24,544 bases of DNA from JAVWIF01 sp036639635 (GTDB taxonomy: Bacteria > Bacillota_I > Bacilli_A > Erysipelotrichales > Erysipelotrichaceae): positions 1 through 24,544 of the forward strand of contig JAVWIF010000022.1 in NCBI GenBank assembly GCA_036639635.1. Direction: 5' to 3'. Each line of letters begins with the position of its first letter. The stretch's first letter is position 1. Position numbers and translations under genes: made by a program. Positions 15,425 through 23,564 of the stretch are shown here, piece by piece. The notes below the pieces were generated by a model that saw only the letters and a list, made by a program, of their open reading frames with translations, had not been told where the DNA came from and ran no database searches.

Positions 15425-15460
15425 ATACATAAAGGCTTTTGGAATGTATGGGCTTTTTTT
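15425..15460 (+). terminator. Terminator-like hairpin upstream of the ATPase operon
   Basis: ATACAT (15425-15430) / ATGTAT (15444-15449) form a 6-bp AT-rich stem with a 13-base loop, followed by GGGC and T7. The stem is weak but the T tract is good. It would end the transcript starting near 15026 and insulate the ATPase promoters. Confidence 0.45.
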
Positions 15461-15505
15461 AAAAGGAAAACAAATGATAATGTAAAAATATTTTACAAAA
15501 GAGAG

Positions 15506-15534
15506 TTGCAAGTAAAAATAAAAAGGTTTATACT
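15506..15534 (+). promoter_or_regulatory. ATPase operon promoter P1
   Basis: TTGCAA, a 17-base spacer and TATACT (5 of 6). The start would lie near 15540, at the first base of the dyad described next. Confidence 0.6.
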
Positions 15535-15539
15535 TTGTG

Positions 15540-15577
15540 AATAGTTTTTTCACGAAAAGACTATTAGGTGTTATAAT
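15540..15577 (+). promoter_or_regulatory. Dyad and second promoter P2 of the ATPase operon
   Basis: AATAGTTTTT (15540-15549) pairs with AAAGACTATT (15556-15565) with one G-T pair: a 10-bp hairpin at the predicted 5' end of the P1 mRNA. Overlapping it is a second promoter: TTCACG (15549-15554, 4 of 6), 17 bases, and the extended -10 TGTTATAAT (15569-15577). A protein on the dyad would cover both the P1 start and the P2 -35 box. Confidence 0.5.
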
Positions 15578-15600
15578 AATGAAAAAAGGAGGGATCGCTT

Positions 15601-15912
15601 TTGGAAGAAATTATGAGAGAAATTATTGACGCGGATAAAGAAGCACGCCATCGTGTGGAACAGAAAAAATTAGAACGTCAAAATATTCAACATTTGATTC
15701 AAGAAAAAAGCACTGAAATAAAAAGCATGTATCATGAATTAAGTGAAAAACGTATTGCAGAAGAACATGACAAGCTTGAAGAAGAACTTGCCTTGTTAAC
15801 AAAACATGAACAAGCAGATTATGAAAATGCACTTACATCCTTACAAAACAAATATGATGAGCAAAAAAACGGGTGGATTGAAACGATTGTGAATCGCTGC
15901 TTAAATCTCTAA
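15601..15912 (+). CDS. V/A-type ATPase peripheral stalk subunit (G/H, NtpF-like)
   Basis: 103 residues starting at TTG 15601, fixed by AAGGAGGG seven bases upstream. The next Met (15613) would lose this site. The sequence is almost entirely charged heptad-like helix (ADKEARHRVEQKKLERQ, then EEHDKLEEELALLTK), ending in WIETIVNRCLNL. In V/A-type ATPases this small coiled-coil subunit pairs with subunit E to form the peripheral stalks that hold the catalytic head against rotation. Its place as first gene of the operon matches ntpF of Enterococcus hirae. Sequence conservation in this family is low, so the call leans on length, coiled-coil character and position. Confidence 0.78.
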   Translation: MEEIMREIIDADKEARHRVEQKKLERQNIQHLIQEKSTEIKSMYHELSEKRIAEEHDKLEEELALLTKHEQADYENALTSLQNKYDEQKNGWIETIVNRCLNL

Positions 15913-15944
15913 TCCCTTAAAAGAGAATAGGAGGTGATGAGAAT

Positions 15945-16985
15945 ATGAGTAAAGCATCTGGTGTCATTGTCGCAAAAGCAAAATGTATGCACGGAATGCA
16001 ATTAGATAGAGAAGATTATAAAGAGCTGTTGCATAAAAAGAGTATTACAGAAATTACCAGTTTCTTAAAAAATGAAACAACCTATGCAGAAGCATTAAAA
16101 GATGTACGTGAAAATAATATCCATCGTGGACAATTAGAAAATCTTCTTCGTCAAGATATGTTTAAAAAGACTATGAAGTTGTATCGTTATGCACCAAGTG
16201 CAGAAAAAAAGTATTATCAACTACATTTGCAAGAAATCGAAATAGAAGTATTACTATTTCATATCAGGACACTTATATCACAAGAGTTTGAAGATGCTAT
16301 TTCGGAGTTACCATTATTTTTAAAGGCATACTTAAGCTTTGACTTAGTTCGTTTAGGAATGGTGAAAACGTATGACGATTTGTTAAATGTTATAAAAAAT
16401 ACAATGTATTATGAAACATTGAATACTTTTCGAGTTAGTAAAGGAAAAGAGTATACGATTGATTATACGGCAATTGAAACAACATTGCAGAAATGCTATT
16501 ACAATCATGTCTTTGAAGTGATTGATAAAGTTATCAAAGGAAAAAAGAAAAAAGCTGTTAAAGATTTCTTTATTAGTGAAGTGGAACTCGCAAATATTAC
16601 TAAGATTTATCGTTTTAAAAAGTTCTTTCAAGCACGTGAAGATGAAATAAGAGAGTCTTTGATATTCATAGATGGATATTTAACGAACGCTTTTATGGAA
16701 GAGCTAATTGCAGAAAAGAGTGCAGAAGGTGTTTTGAAAAAACTACAACAGAAACGTTATCACATTGTACTTGATAATAATGAGGATACCTATATTGAAC
16801 ATTCTACTGAAAAGATACTGTATGATATAGCAAAAAAGAATTTTATCTATTCTCAAGATGCTCCACTTGTTTTTACGAGTTATTTATTAATCGTAAACAG
16901 AGAATTAGAAAATATCACGAATATTATTGAAGGTATTCGATATCAAGTAACAAGTGAAGACATTGAAAAAATGTTGATTTATTAG
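15945..16985 (+). CDS. ntpC: V/A-type ATPase subunit C (d-like, AC39 family)
   Basis: 346 residues, the usual length of the bacterial/archaeal C subunit (eukaryotic d). All-helical sequence with no membrane segment; SGVIVAKAKCMHGMQL near the start, the YDDLLNVIKNTMYYETL stretch in the middle, and a C-terminal SYLLIVNRELENITNIIEGIRY typical of the family. Three structural repeats form a funnel that joins the central stalk (D and F) to the membrane K ring. AGGAGGTGA precedes the ATG. It lies between the stalk gene and subunit I, an earlier position than in Enterococcus hirae, where E comes between K and C. Confidence 0.9.
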   Translation: MSKASGVIVAKAKCMHGMQLDREDYKELLHKKSITEITSFLKNETTYAEALKDVRENNIHRGQLENLLRQDMFKKTMKLYRYAPSAEKKYYQLHLQEIEIEVLLFHIRTLISQEFEDAISELPLFLKAYLSFDLVRLGMVKTYDDLLNVIKNTMYYETLNTFRVSKGKEYTIDYTAIETTLQKCYYNHVFEVIDKVIKGKKKKAVKDFFISEVELANITKIYRFKKFFQAREDEIRESLIFIDGYLTNAFMEELIAEKSAEGVLKKLQQKRYHIVLDNNEDTYIEHSTEKILYDIAKKNFIYSQDAPLVFTSYLLIVNRELENITNIIEGIRYQVTSEDIEKMLIY

Positions 16986-16999
16986 AAAGGAGAATGTTC

Positions 17000-18922
17000 A
17001 TGGCAATTTCAAAAATGAAGTTAATTAACATCACAGGGGACAATGAATACCTAAATGATGTGTTAATAAAGTTTGTTTCATTGGATAACTTTCATCCAGA
17101 ACCAGCTAGCAAAATTATTGATTCAGTACATGGTTTAACATCTTTAAATGATGATAACCCAATTAGTGATGTATTGTCACATTTGAGTGAAATCACGAAT
17201 GAGATGGAGTTAGACATTCCAAAGAAAGAAATGCATAATCGTGATTATGATTTGAACGCAATGAAAGCTTATATTGATGAAGTTTATCAAAATTTTCAAA
17301 AGGGAGCTAGTGTTAGAAAAGACTTAGAAACGGTTATTCAAGAAAACAAAGATGCTTTAATACAAGTTATTAATATAGAGAACATTAATTTGAATTTAGA
17401 TGATTTATTTGAATGTAAATATATTAAAATTAGATTTGGTCGTTTACCATTAGATAGTGTAGAAAAATTACAATACTATCGCAATCGTCCATTTGTATTT
17501 AAATCATTTAATACAGATGATACGTATAGTTGGTGTGCATATTTTACAACCGCTAAATTTGAAGGTGATGTTGATAATATTTTCTCATCTCTTTATTTTG
17601 AGAGGATAAGAATACCAGAGTTTGTTCATGGGACACCAGAGCGTGCTAAGGAAAATTTACGTGAAGAAATTGACAACGATTTCAAACAGTTGCAACATGT
17701 CAATGAAGTGATTGAACAATTGAAGAATGATTGCATAGAAGAATTTAGCAATATTAAAGCAGAATTAGAGTTTATAAGCCATACTTTTGAAGCTCGTAAA
17801 TATGTTGTTGGTCTTGGAGAAAGATTTTCAATAACAGGATTTGTAGCAACTGAAGATGTTGATAAGCTAAGAGAAACTTTCTTAGACTTAAAGGAGGTGG
17901 ATATCGAAGTACGACCTGCCCACAGTGACAAGCGTCTTTCGCCTCCGACTAAAATAAGAAATGGGTGGTTTGCCAGGCCCTTCTCGATGTTTGTAGAAAT
18001 GTATGGTGTACCCGAGTATGAATCGATTGATCCTACTCCCTTTGTAGCCGTTACCTACACAATGCTGTTTGGTATTATGTTTGGTGATTTAGGACAAGGA
18101 ATTGTCTTATGTCTAGTGGGCTATTTAGCATACAAATGGAAAGGTATGCGTTTAGGGGAAGTAGGAATGCGTATTGGACTTGCTTCAAGTTTCTTTGGAG
18201 TTGTGTATGGTTCAGTTTTTGGAAATGAAACCTTACTAAATCCATTATATAAAACCGTGTTTGGTTTATCACATAAACCAATTGAAGTCATGACAAGTGA
18301 ATTTATTCCAATTTTGTTGATGATGGCAGTTGGATTAGGTGCTGTATTAATTATATTTAGTATGTGTATTAACATATATTTGCAAATTAAAAATAAGAAA
18401 ATTGGCGAATTGTGGTTTTCACAAAACGGAATTTCAGGCTTAGTGTTTTATGTATCATTAGTTGGTGGAGGGGCTTTTCAATTATTGAGTGGAACACCTG
18501 TATTAACGAATCCAATATTTGCATTAGTTTGCTTGTTATTCCCATTAACATTGATTTTCTTAAAAGAACCATTGATAAGAAAAATGGAACACAAAGCTAT
18601 GTTTCCTGATGGCTTTGGTGCATTTTTCTTAGAAGGATTCTTCGAATTATTTGAAATCTGTTTATCTTATATAACAAATACTATTTCTTATTTGCGTGTT
18701 GGTGGTTTTGTATTATCACATGCAGGGATGATGATGGCAGTAACCTTAATTATGGGAATGTCAGGAAGTGCTGGTTTTATAGTAGCCATATTAGGAAATA
18801 TATTTGTCATGTGTCTAGAAGGCATGATTGTAGGAATACAGGTTTTACGTTTAGAATTTTATGAAATGTTCTCTCGTTACTTTACTGGAACGGGAATCAG
18901 TTTTAAAACATTACAAGACTAG
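17000..18922 (+). CDS. ntpI: V/A-type ATPase subunit I (a-like)
   Basis: 640 residues from ATG 17000. An in-frame ATG at 16994 sits only one base from the AAGGAG site, so 17000, seven bases away, is the better start. The N-terminal half (about 1-330) is soluble and holds the stalk-binding arm with coiled segments. The C-terminal half carries about seven to eight membrane helices, starting at PTPFVAVTYTMLFGIMFGDLGQG, which is a hallmark of the family, and including TNTISYLRVGGFVLSHAGM. The arginine of SYLRVGG is the probable rotor-facing residue of the ion half-channels. Subunit I works with the K ring to move H+ or Na+ across the membrane. Confidence 0.93.
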   Translation: MAISKMKLINITGDNEYLNDVLIKFVSLDNFHPEPASKIIDSVHGLTSLNDDNPISDVLSHLSEITNEMELDIPKKEMHNRDYDLNAMKAYIDEVYQNFQKGASVRKDLETVIQENKDALIQVINIENINLNLDDLFECKYIKIRFGRLPLDSVEKLQYYRNRPFVFKSFNTDDTYSWCAYFTTAKFEGDVDNIFSSLYFERIRIPEFVHGTPERAKENLREEIDNDFKQLQHVNEVIEQLKNDCIEEFSNIKAELEFISHTFEARKYVVGLGERFSITGFVATEDVDKLRETFLDLKEVDIEVRPAHSDKRLSPPTKIRNGWFARPFSMFVEMYGVPEYESIDPTPFVAVTYTMLFGIMFGDLGQGIVLCLVGYLAYKWKGMRLGEVGMRIGLASSFFGVVYGSVFGNETLLNPLYKTVFGLSHKPIEVMTSEFIPILLMMAVGLGAVLIIFSMCINIYLQIKNKKIGELWFSQNGISGLVFYVSLVGGGAFQLLSGTPVLTNPIFALVCLLFPLTLIFLKEPLIRKMEHKAMFPDGFGAFFLEGFFELFEICLSYITNTISYLRVGGFVLSHAGMMMAVTLIMGMSGSAGFIVAILGNIFVMCLEGMIVGIQVLRLEFYEMFSRYFTGTGISFKTLQD

Positions 18923-18936
18923 AGGAGGAATTACTT

Positions 18937-19380
18937 ATGTTAAATTTATTTGAAATGTTATTACCACTTGTATTAATTGTTTTAATTTCTTTACCATTAA
19001 TTAGTGTTTTTAGAGGAAAACAAAGTGTATCTGTAGCGAAAAAGCGTATGATTACACATGTTTGTTTCTTTTTTGCAATTGTTTTAGGAACAGTGTTCTT
19101 TGCCGCAACAAAAGCTTATGCTGCAGGAACAGAAGATGTAACGCTTAAAATGGCTGGTTCAATTGGTCAAGGACTTGGATTTATTGCAGCAGCACTTGCG
19201 ACTGGATTGTCTGCTTTAGGTGCTGGTATTGCCGTAGCAGCTGCAGCTCCTGCTGCCATTGGTGCTTTCTCAGAAAATGAGAAGAACTTTGGTAAGTCAA
19301 TGATCTTCGTTGCATTAGGTGAAGGTGTTGCTATTTATGGTTTATTGATTTCAATCTTTATTATATTTATGAAATTATAA
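18937..19380 (+). CDS. ntpK: V/A-type ATPase subunit K (proteolipid ring)
   Basis: 147 residues. The C-terminal half (about 74-147) is a c-type hairpin: glycine/alanine-rich helix (GSIGQGLGFIAAALATGLSALGAGIAVA), a polar loop (FSENEKNFGKSM), and a helix with the ion-binding Glu129 in ALGEGVAIYGLL. The residue after Glu129 is Gly, not the Ser/Thr often seen in Na+-binding F-type c subunits. The ion cannot be decided from this alone. In front are two further hydrophobic stretches (7-24 and 40-58), the second ending in a signal-peptidase-like AYAAG. This may be a leader or an extra helix pair. Only one Glu is present, so a one-hairpin ring is expected, unlike the two-hairpin Enterococcus hirae NtpK. 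Confidence 0.9.
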   Translation: MLNLFEMLLPLVLIVLISLPLISVFRGKQSVSVAKKRMITHVCFFFAIVLGTVFFAATKAYAAGTEDVTLKMAGSIGQGLGFIAAALATGLSALGAGIAVAAAAPAAIGAFSENEKNFGKSMIFVALGEGVAIYGLLISIFIIFMKL

Positions 19381-19400
19381 AAAAAGAAAGGAGATTTCTC

Positions 19401-19709
19401 ATGAAATTTTTCCTACTTAGTGACAATATAGATACACAAATGGGAATGCGTTTAGCAGGGATAGAAGGCGTTGTAGTGCATGAGCGTCATGAAGTATTAG
19501 AACAGCTTGAAAGAGTTATGCATATTGATGAAATTGCGATTGTTTTGATTACGACTAAATTAATTCAAACGTGTCCAGATGTGATTTCTGAACTTAAGTT
19601 AAAACAGAAAAAGCCACTAATTGTTGAAATACCTGATCGCCATGGTTCTGCCAAAATTGGAGAAACCATTGATCGCTATGTATCTGAAGCAATTGGGGTA
19701 AAATTATGA
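19401..19709 (+). CDS. V/A-type ATPase subunit F (NtpG-like)
   Basis: 102 residues, standard for the family. A CheY-like small alpha/beta protein: MKFFLLSDNIDTQMGMRLAGI at the start, EIAIVLITTKL in the middle and PLIVEIPDRHGSAKIGETIDRYVSEAIGVKL at the end. The IPDRxG motif is characteristic. It is part of the central rotor shaft with subunit D and regulates ATP hydrolysis. AAAGGAGAT precedes the ATG, and the gene lies 20 bases after subunit K and ten before subunit E. The Enterococcus hirae counterpart is called NtpG, so symbols in this family are inconsistent; none is given here. Confidence 0.92.
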   Translation: MKFFLLSDNIDTQMGMRLAGIEGVVVHERHEVLEQLERVMHIDEIAIVLITTKLIQTCPDVISELKLKQKKPLIVEIPDRHGSAKIGETIDRYVSEAIGVKL

Positions 19710-19719
19710 GGTATTTGCG

Positions 19720-20313
19720 ATGTTAGACGAAAAAATAGAACTTACAAAGTATTTTGAAAATGAAATTAAAAGAGTTAGTGAAATAGAAATGAATCAAATT
19801 GATGCTGAAATTTCATCTATTCGTGACACTTCTTTGCGCGGTTTGGACCAAGAAGCTCAACGTGAAGCGCATCTTGAACTTGAACAAGTTCTTCGTGAAT
19901 TAAAAAGTGATCATGCCATCGCAATTAGTAGAGCACACGAAGAAACGAATCGAAAGCTGATGAAAAAGCGTAGAGAGTTAGCAGATGAAGTTTTTCATGA
20001 TGCAATTGAAAAGATAAAAGAGTTTGCAGCTTCTAAAGAATATCCAGAGTATCTAAATAAAAAAGCAAAAGCAATAGCAAATGAGAACTATGGATATGTA
20101 GAGTTTTTTGTTGGTGAAAAAGATGAAAAATATTTAAGTGCAATTTGTAAGGCCTATGGAGAGTGTACTGGAATTGTTGATCCAAATATTCTGATAGGTG
20201 GTTTTCGTGTTGAATGTAGTGATAAAGGAATTGTTGTAGACGAAACATTCGATGCAGGAATTGATGAACAAAAAAACTGGTTCTATACAAGTTCCGGATT
20301 ATTTATTAAATAA
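19720..20313 (+). CDS. ntpE: V/A-type ATPase subunit E
   Basis: 197 residues. The first about 110 residues form a long charged helix (for example EAQREAHLELEQVLREL) that pairs with the G/H stalk subunit. The C-terminal globular domain reads DPNILIGGFRVECSDKGIVVDETFDAGI, the conserved part that binds the N-terminal region of subunit B. The E-G pair makes the peripheral stalks. A GAGGT site lies eight bases upstream, overlapping the end of subunit F (stop TGA at 19707-19709), so translation is likely coupled. Sequence identity to named E subunits is not measured here, but this C-terminal motif is clear. Confidence 0.9.
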   Translation: MLDEKIELTKYFENEIKRVSEIEMNQIDAEISSIRDTSLRGLDQEAQREAHLELEQVLRELKSDHAIAISRAHEETNRKLMKKRRELADEVFHDAIEKIKEFAASKEYPEYLNKKAKAIANENYGYVEFFVGEKDEKYLSAICKAYGECTGIVDPNILIGGFRVECSDKGIVVDETFDAGIDEQKNWFYTSSGLFIK

Positions 20314-20317
20314 TACG

Positions 20318-20339
20318 CATACGGAATGAATACCGTATG
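20318..20339 (+). repeat. Perfect 7-bp hairpin between subunit E and A genes
   Basis: CATACGG (20318-20324) / CCGTATG (20333-20339) with an 8-base loop, in the 41-base gap before the A gene start. Without a T tract it is not a terminator. It may be a processing or stability element that sets A/B levels against the other subunits. An ATG at 20337 lies in the 3' arm. Confidence 0.5.
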
Positions 20340-20354
20340 ATAAGAGGTGATAAT

Positions 20355-22106
20355 GTGAGTGAAAATGTAATATATTCCATTAATGGTCCGGTTGTTAAAG
20401 TTAAGAATTCTGTTGATTTTTCAATGCTTGAGAAGGTTTTTGTCGGTAATCAAAAATTAATGGGTGAAGTTATTTCAATTAGTAAAGAAGCGACTGTCAT
20501 CCAAGTTTATGAATCAACTACCGGTTTAAAACCAGGCGAAATAGTGGAACCAACAGGAAGTCCTATTTCAGTAACACTTGGTCCAGGAATTTTGAGAAAT
20601 ATTTTTGATGGAATTGAACGTCCATTAAAAGAAATAGCAAAGCAATCTGGTGCATTTATTGCGACGGGTAGTGATGTAGCACCATTAGATGAAGAAGTTT
20701 TATGGAATGTGAGTGTGAAAGTTGCACTAGGAGATGAAGTAAGACCTGGGCAAATCTTTGCTACTTTACCAGAAACTGATTTAATTGAACATCGTTGTAT
20801 GATTCCACCAACGCTACACGGAAGCGTTTGTGAAGTGTGCGAAGATGGAAGTTACAATATAAATCATTGTATCATTAAAGTAAAAGATCAAAATGATAAA
20901 ATTCATGAGTTAACATTGGTACAAAAGTGGCCAATTAAACAAGCAAGACCTGTTAGTGAACGTTTACCAATCAGTGTACCTTTAATTACAGGACAACGTA
21001 TTTTTGATACCTTGTTTCCAATTGCTAAAGGTGGAACTGCAGCAATACCAGGAGGTTTTGGTACTGGTAAAACAATGACACAGCACCAGTTAGCGAAATG
21101 GTGTGATGCTGATATTATCGTATATATTGGTTGTGGTGAGCGTGGAAATGAAATGACACAGGTTCTTGAAGAGTTTTCTGAATTAATTGACCCTAAATCT
21201 AATCGTCCATTGACAGATCGTACAGTGCTGATTGCCAATACGAGTAATATGCCAGTAGCAGCGCGTGAAGCAAGTATTTATACAGGTATTACGCTTGCTG
21301 AATATTATCGTGATATGGGTTACCATGTGGCAATTATGGCGGATTCTACTTCACGTTGGGCAGAAGCTTTACGTGAGATTAGTGGTCGTTTAGAAGAAAT
21401 GCCTGCAGAAGAAGGCTTTCCAGCATACTTACCTTCACGTATTTCACAGTTTTATGAGCGTGCTGGTTATATGAAAACATTAAATGATCAAGTTGGATCT
21501 GTTTCTATTATTGGGGCAGTTTCTCCACAAGGTTCCGACTTTTCAGAACCAGTTACACAGAATACAAAACGATTTGTTCGTTGTTTTTGGGCGTTGGATA
21601 AACAATTGGCTTATGCAAGACATTATTTCGCAATAAACTGGACAGAGAGTTATTCTGAATATGTTACTGATTTAACAAAATGGTACAATAAAAATGTTGA
21701 TATGCGATTCCTTCGCAATCGTCAAGAGATTATGAGTTTATTAGCGGAAGAATCAAAGTTAATGGAAATTGTTAAATTAATTGGTAGTGATGTATTACCA
21801 GAAGATCAAAAATTAGTAATTGAAATTAGTAAAGTAATTCGTGTTGGCTATTTACAACAAAATGCGTTCCATGCGGAAGATACGTATGTACCTTTAGAGA
21901 AACAGTTGAAGATGATGGATGTTATTTTATACTTATATAAGAAATGTAAAGAACTGGTTGCGCAAGGAAAGCCATTGAATCAAGTGAGTCAATTGGGATT
22001 GTTTGATAAGATAACGAAGATGAAATATGATGTACCAAATAACCACATTGAAATACTTGATACGTATTTTGATATGATTGATAAAGCCATCTCACAAATA
22101 GCGTAA
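20355..22106 (+). CDS. ntpA: V/A-type ATPase catalytic subunit A
   Basis: 583 residues from GTG 20355, chosen because GAGGTG lies five bases upstream and the resulting N-terminus (MSENVIYSINGPVVKV) begins where family members do. The ATG at 20337 would add six residues but is buried in a hairpin arm and lacks a binding site. Walker A is GGFGTGKT at 233-240 from this start. IGCGERGNEM (with the catalytic Glu) and the Walker-B-like IMADSTSRWAEALRE follow, as does the non-homologous insertion typical of A over F-type beta near the N-terminus. It hydrolyses or makes ATP in the cytoplasmic A3B3 head. Length agrees with the usual 580-600 residues. No inteins or breaks. Confidence 0.95.
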   Translation: MSENVIYSINGPVVKVKNSVDFSMLEKVFVGNQKLMGEVISISKEATVIQVYESTTGLKPGEIVEPTGSPISVTLGPGILRNIFDGIERPLKEIAKQSGAFIATGSDVAPLDEEVLWNVSVKVALGDEVRPGQIFATLPETDLIEHRCMIPPTLHGSVCEVCEDGSYNINHCIIKVKDQNDKIHELTLVQKWPIKQARPVSERLPISVPLITGQRIFDTLFPIAKGGTAAIPGGFGTGKTMTQHQLAKWCDADIIVYIGCGERGNEMTQVLEEFSELIDPKSNRPLTDRTVLIANTSNMPVAAREASIYTGITLAEYYRDMGYHVAIMADSTSRWAEALREISGRLEEMPAEEGFPAYLPSRISQFYERAGYMKTLNDQVGSVSIIGAVSPQGSDFSEPVTQNTKRFVRCFWALDKQLAYARHYFAINWTESYSEYVTDLTKWYNKNVDMRFLRNRQEIMSLLAEESKLMEIVKLIGSDVLPEDQKLVIEISKVIRVGYLQQNAFHAEDTYVPLEKQLKMMDVILYLYKKCKELVAQGKPLNQVSQLGLFDKITKMKYDVPNNHIEILDTYFDMIDKAISQIA

Positions 22107-22119
22107 GGAGGAAAGATAA

Positions 22120-23562
22120 ATGAGTATTCAATATTTAGGATTGAGTGAAATTAATGGACCTCTGATTTTTCTAGACAACGTGGAAAATGCCAGCTATGAA
22201 GAAATGGTTGAAATTAAATGTACAGATGGTTCAACAAGATTAGGTAGAGTTGTACAATTAGAAGGTAAGAAAGCTGCTATTCAGGTGTTTGAAGGAACTA
22301 ACGGTATTTCTTTAAAGAATACGAAAACTAGATTTACAGGAAAACCGATGGAACTTTCTTTATCAAAAGAAATATTGGGTAGAGTTTTTAATGGTTCTGG
22401 ACAACCGATTGATGGATTGGGAGAAATTTATGCAGAGAAAAGTGCGGATATCAATGGACAACCATTGAATCCTGTTTCTCGTGTATATCCTAGAAACTAT
22501 ATTAATACAGGTATTTCAAGTATAGATGCTTTAACGACACTAATACGTGGACAAAAACTTCCGATTTTTTCTGGTAGTGGAATGCCACATAATGAGTTGG
22601 CCGTACAATTGGTTAAACAAGCAAAGATATCAGATGGTGATGGAAAAAACTTCTGTATTGTTTTTGCGGCAATGGGTGTTAAAAATGACGTTGCTGATTA
22701 CTTTAAACGCTCTTTTGAAGAAGCAGGCGTTATGGAAAAGGTTGTTATGTTTGTGAATTTATCTAATGACCCTATTATTGAAAGAACACTGACACCGCGC
22801 TGTGCTTTGAGTGCTGCAGAATATTTAGCGTATGAACAAGATATGCATGTTCTTGTTATACTAACGGATATTACTTCTTATTGTGAAGCGTTAAGAGAGT
22901 TCTCTAGTAGTAAAGGAGAGATTCCAGGACGTAAAGGATATCCAGGGTATTTATATTCTGACTTGGCTTCTTTATACGAAAGAGCGGGGATTATTAAGGG
23001 GGCTAAAGGCTCTGTTACACAAATTCCAATTTTAACAATGCCAAATGATGATATTACGCATCCAATTCCCGACTTAACTGGATATATTACGGAAGGACAG
23101 ATTGTTCTTGATCGTAATTTAAATCAGATGGGTGTATATCCACCAGTTGGGGTGTTGCCTTCTTTATCACGTTTGATGAAAGATGGTATTGGAGAAGGTT
23201 ATACAAGAAAAGATCACTCTGATGTCTCTAATCAGCTATTTGCAGCATATGCAAGAGTTCAGGATGCGAGAAGTTTAGCATCTGTTATTGGAGAAGATGA
23301 GTTGAGTGAAGTTGATAAGAAATTTATGGCATTTGGATCGTTATTTGAGGAACATTTTTTGAATCAGGGTTCTGATGTTAATAGAACGATTGCTGAAACT
23401 TTAGATTTAGGATGGAACTTATTATCTGTTTTACCACGTACAGAACTTGATCGTGTAGATAATGATGTTTTAGATGTTTATTATAACCATGAAAAGGCTG
23501 TTGATTATTTTAATATTAAGGAATCACCAATTATTCGCGAATTAGCAAATGAAGGTGAATAA
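22120..23562 (+). CDS. ntpB: V/A-type ATPase non-catalytic subunit B
   Basis: 480 residues, a little longer than the common 455-470. The position of the P-loop holds SGSGMPHNELA, which lacks a Walker Lys, as expected for the regulatory subunit; it contributes an arginine finger to the A-site instead. Other marks are NGPLIFLDN at the start, NTGISSIDALTTLIRGQKLPIF before the loop, EYLAYEQDMHVLVILTDITSYCEALRE and GYPGYLYSDLASLYERAG. It alternates with A in the hexameric head. AAGGAGGAAAG precedes the ATG, 13 bases after the stop of A. Its own stop lies two bases before subunit D. Confidence 0.95.
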   Translation: MSIQYLGLSEINGPLIFLDNVENASYEEMVEIKCTDGSTRLGRVVQLEGKKAAIQVFEGTNGISLKNTKTRFTGKPMELSLSKEILGRVFNGSGQPIDGLGEIYAEKSADINGQPLNPVSRVYPRNYINTGISSIDALTTLIRGQKLPIFSGSGMPHNELAVQLVKQAKISDGDGKNFCIVFAAMGVKNDVADYFKRSFEEAGVMEKVVMFVNLSNDPIIERTLTPRCALSAAEYLAYEQDMHVLVILTDITSYCEALREFSSSKGEIPGRKGYPGYLYSDLASLYERAGIIKGAKGSVTQIPILTMPNDDITHPIPDLTGYITEGQIVLDRNLNQMGVYPPVGVLPSLSRLMKDGIGEGYTRKDHSDVSNQLFAAYARVQDARSLASVIGEDELSEVDKKFMAFGSLFEEHFLNQGSDVNRTIAETLDLGWNLLSVLPRTELDRVDNDVLDVYYNHEKAVDYFNIKESPIIRELANEGE

Positions 23563-23564
23563 GT

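Larger units (their letters stand above)
15026..15460 (+). ncRNA. Candidate non-coding transcript between promoter and terminator
   Basis: The stretch starts after a good promoter and ends with a terminator-like hairpin, but holds no ORF above 22 codons with a ribosome binding site. It is AT-rich with several short hairpins (for example GTGTT / AACAC near 15147-15172). It does not show the conserved features of tmRNA, RNase P RNA, SRP RNA or a riboswitch that I know. It may be a small RNA of about 435 bases, the leader of a lost gene, or decayed coding DNA. Confidence 0.25.
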
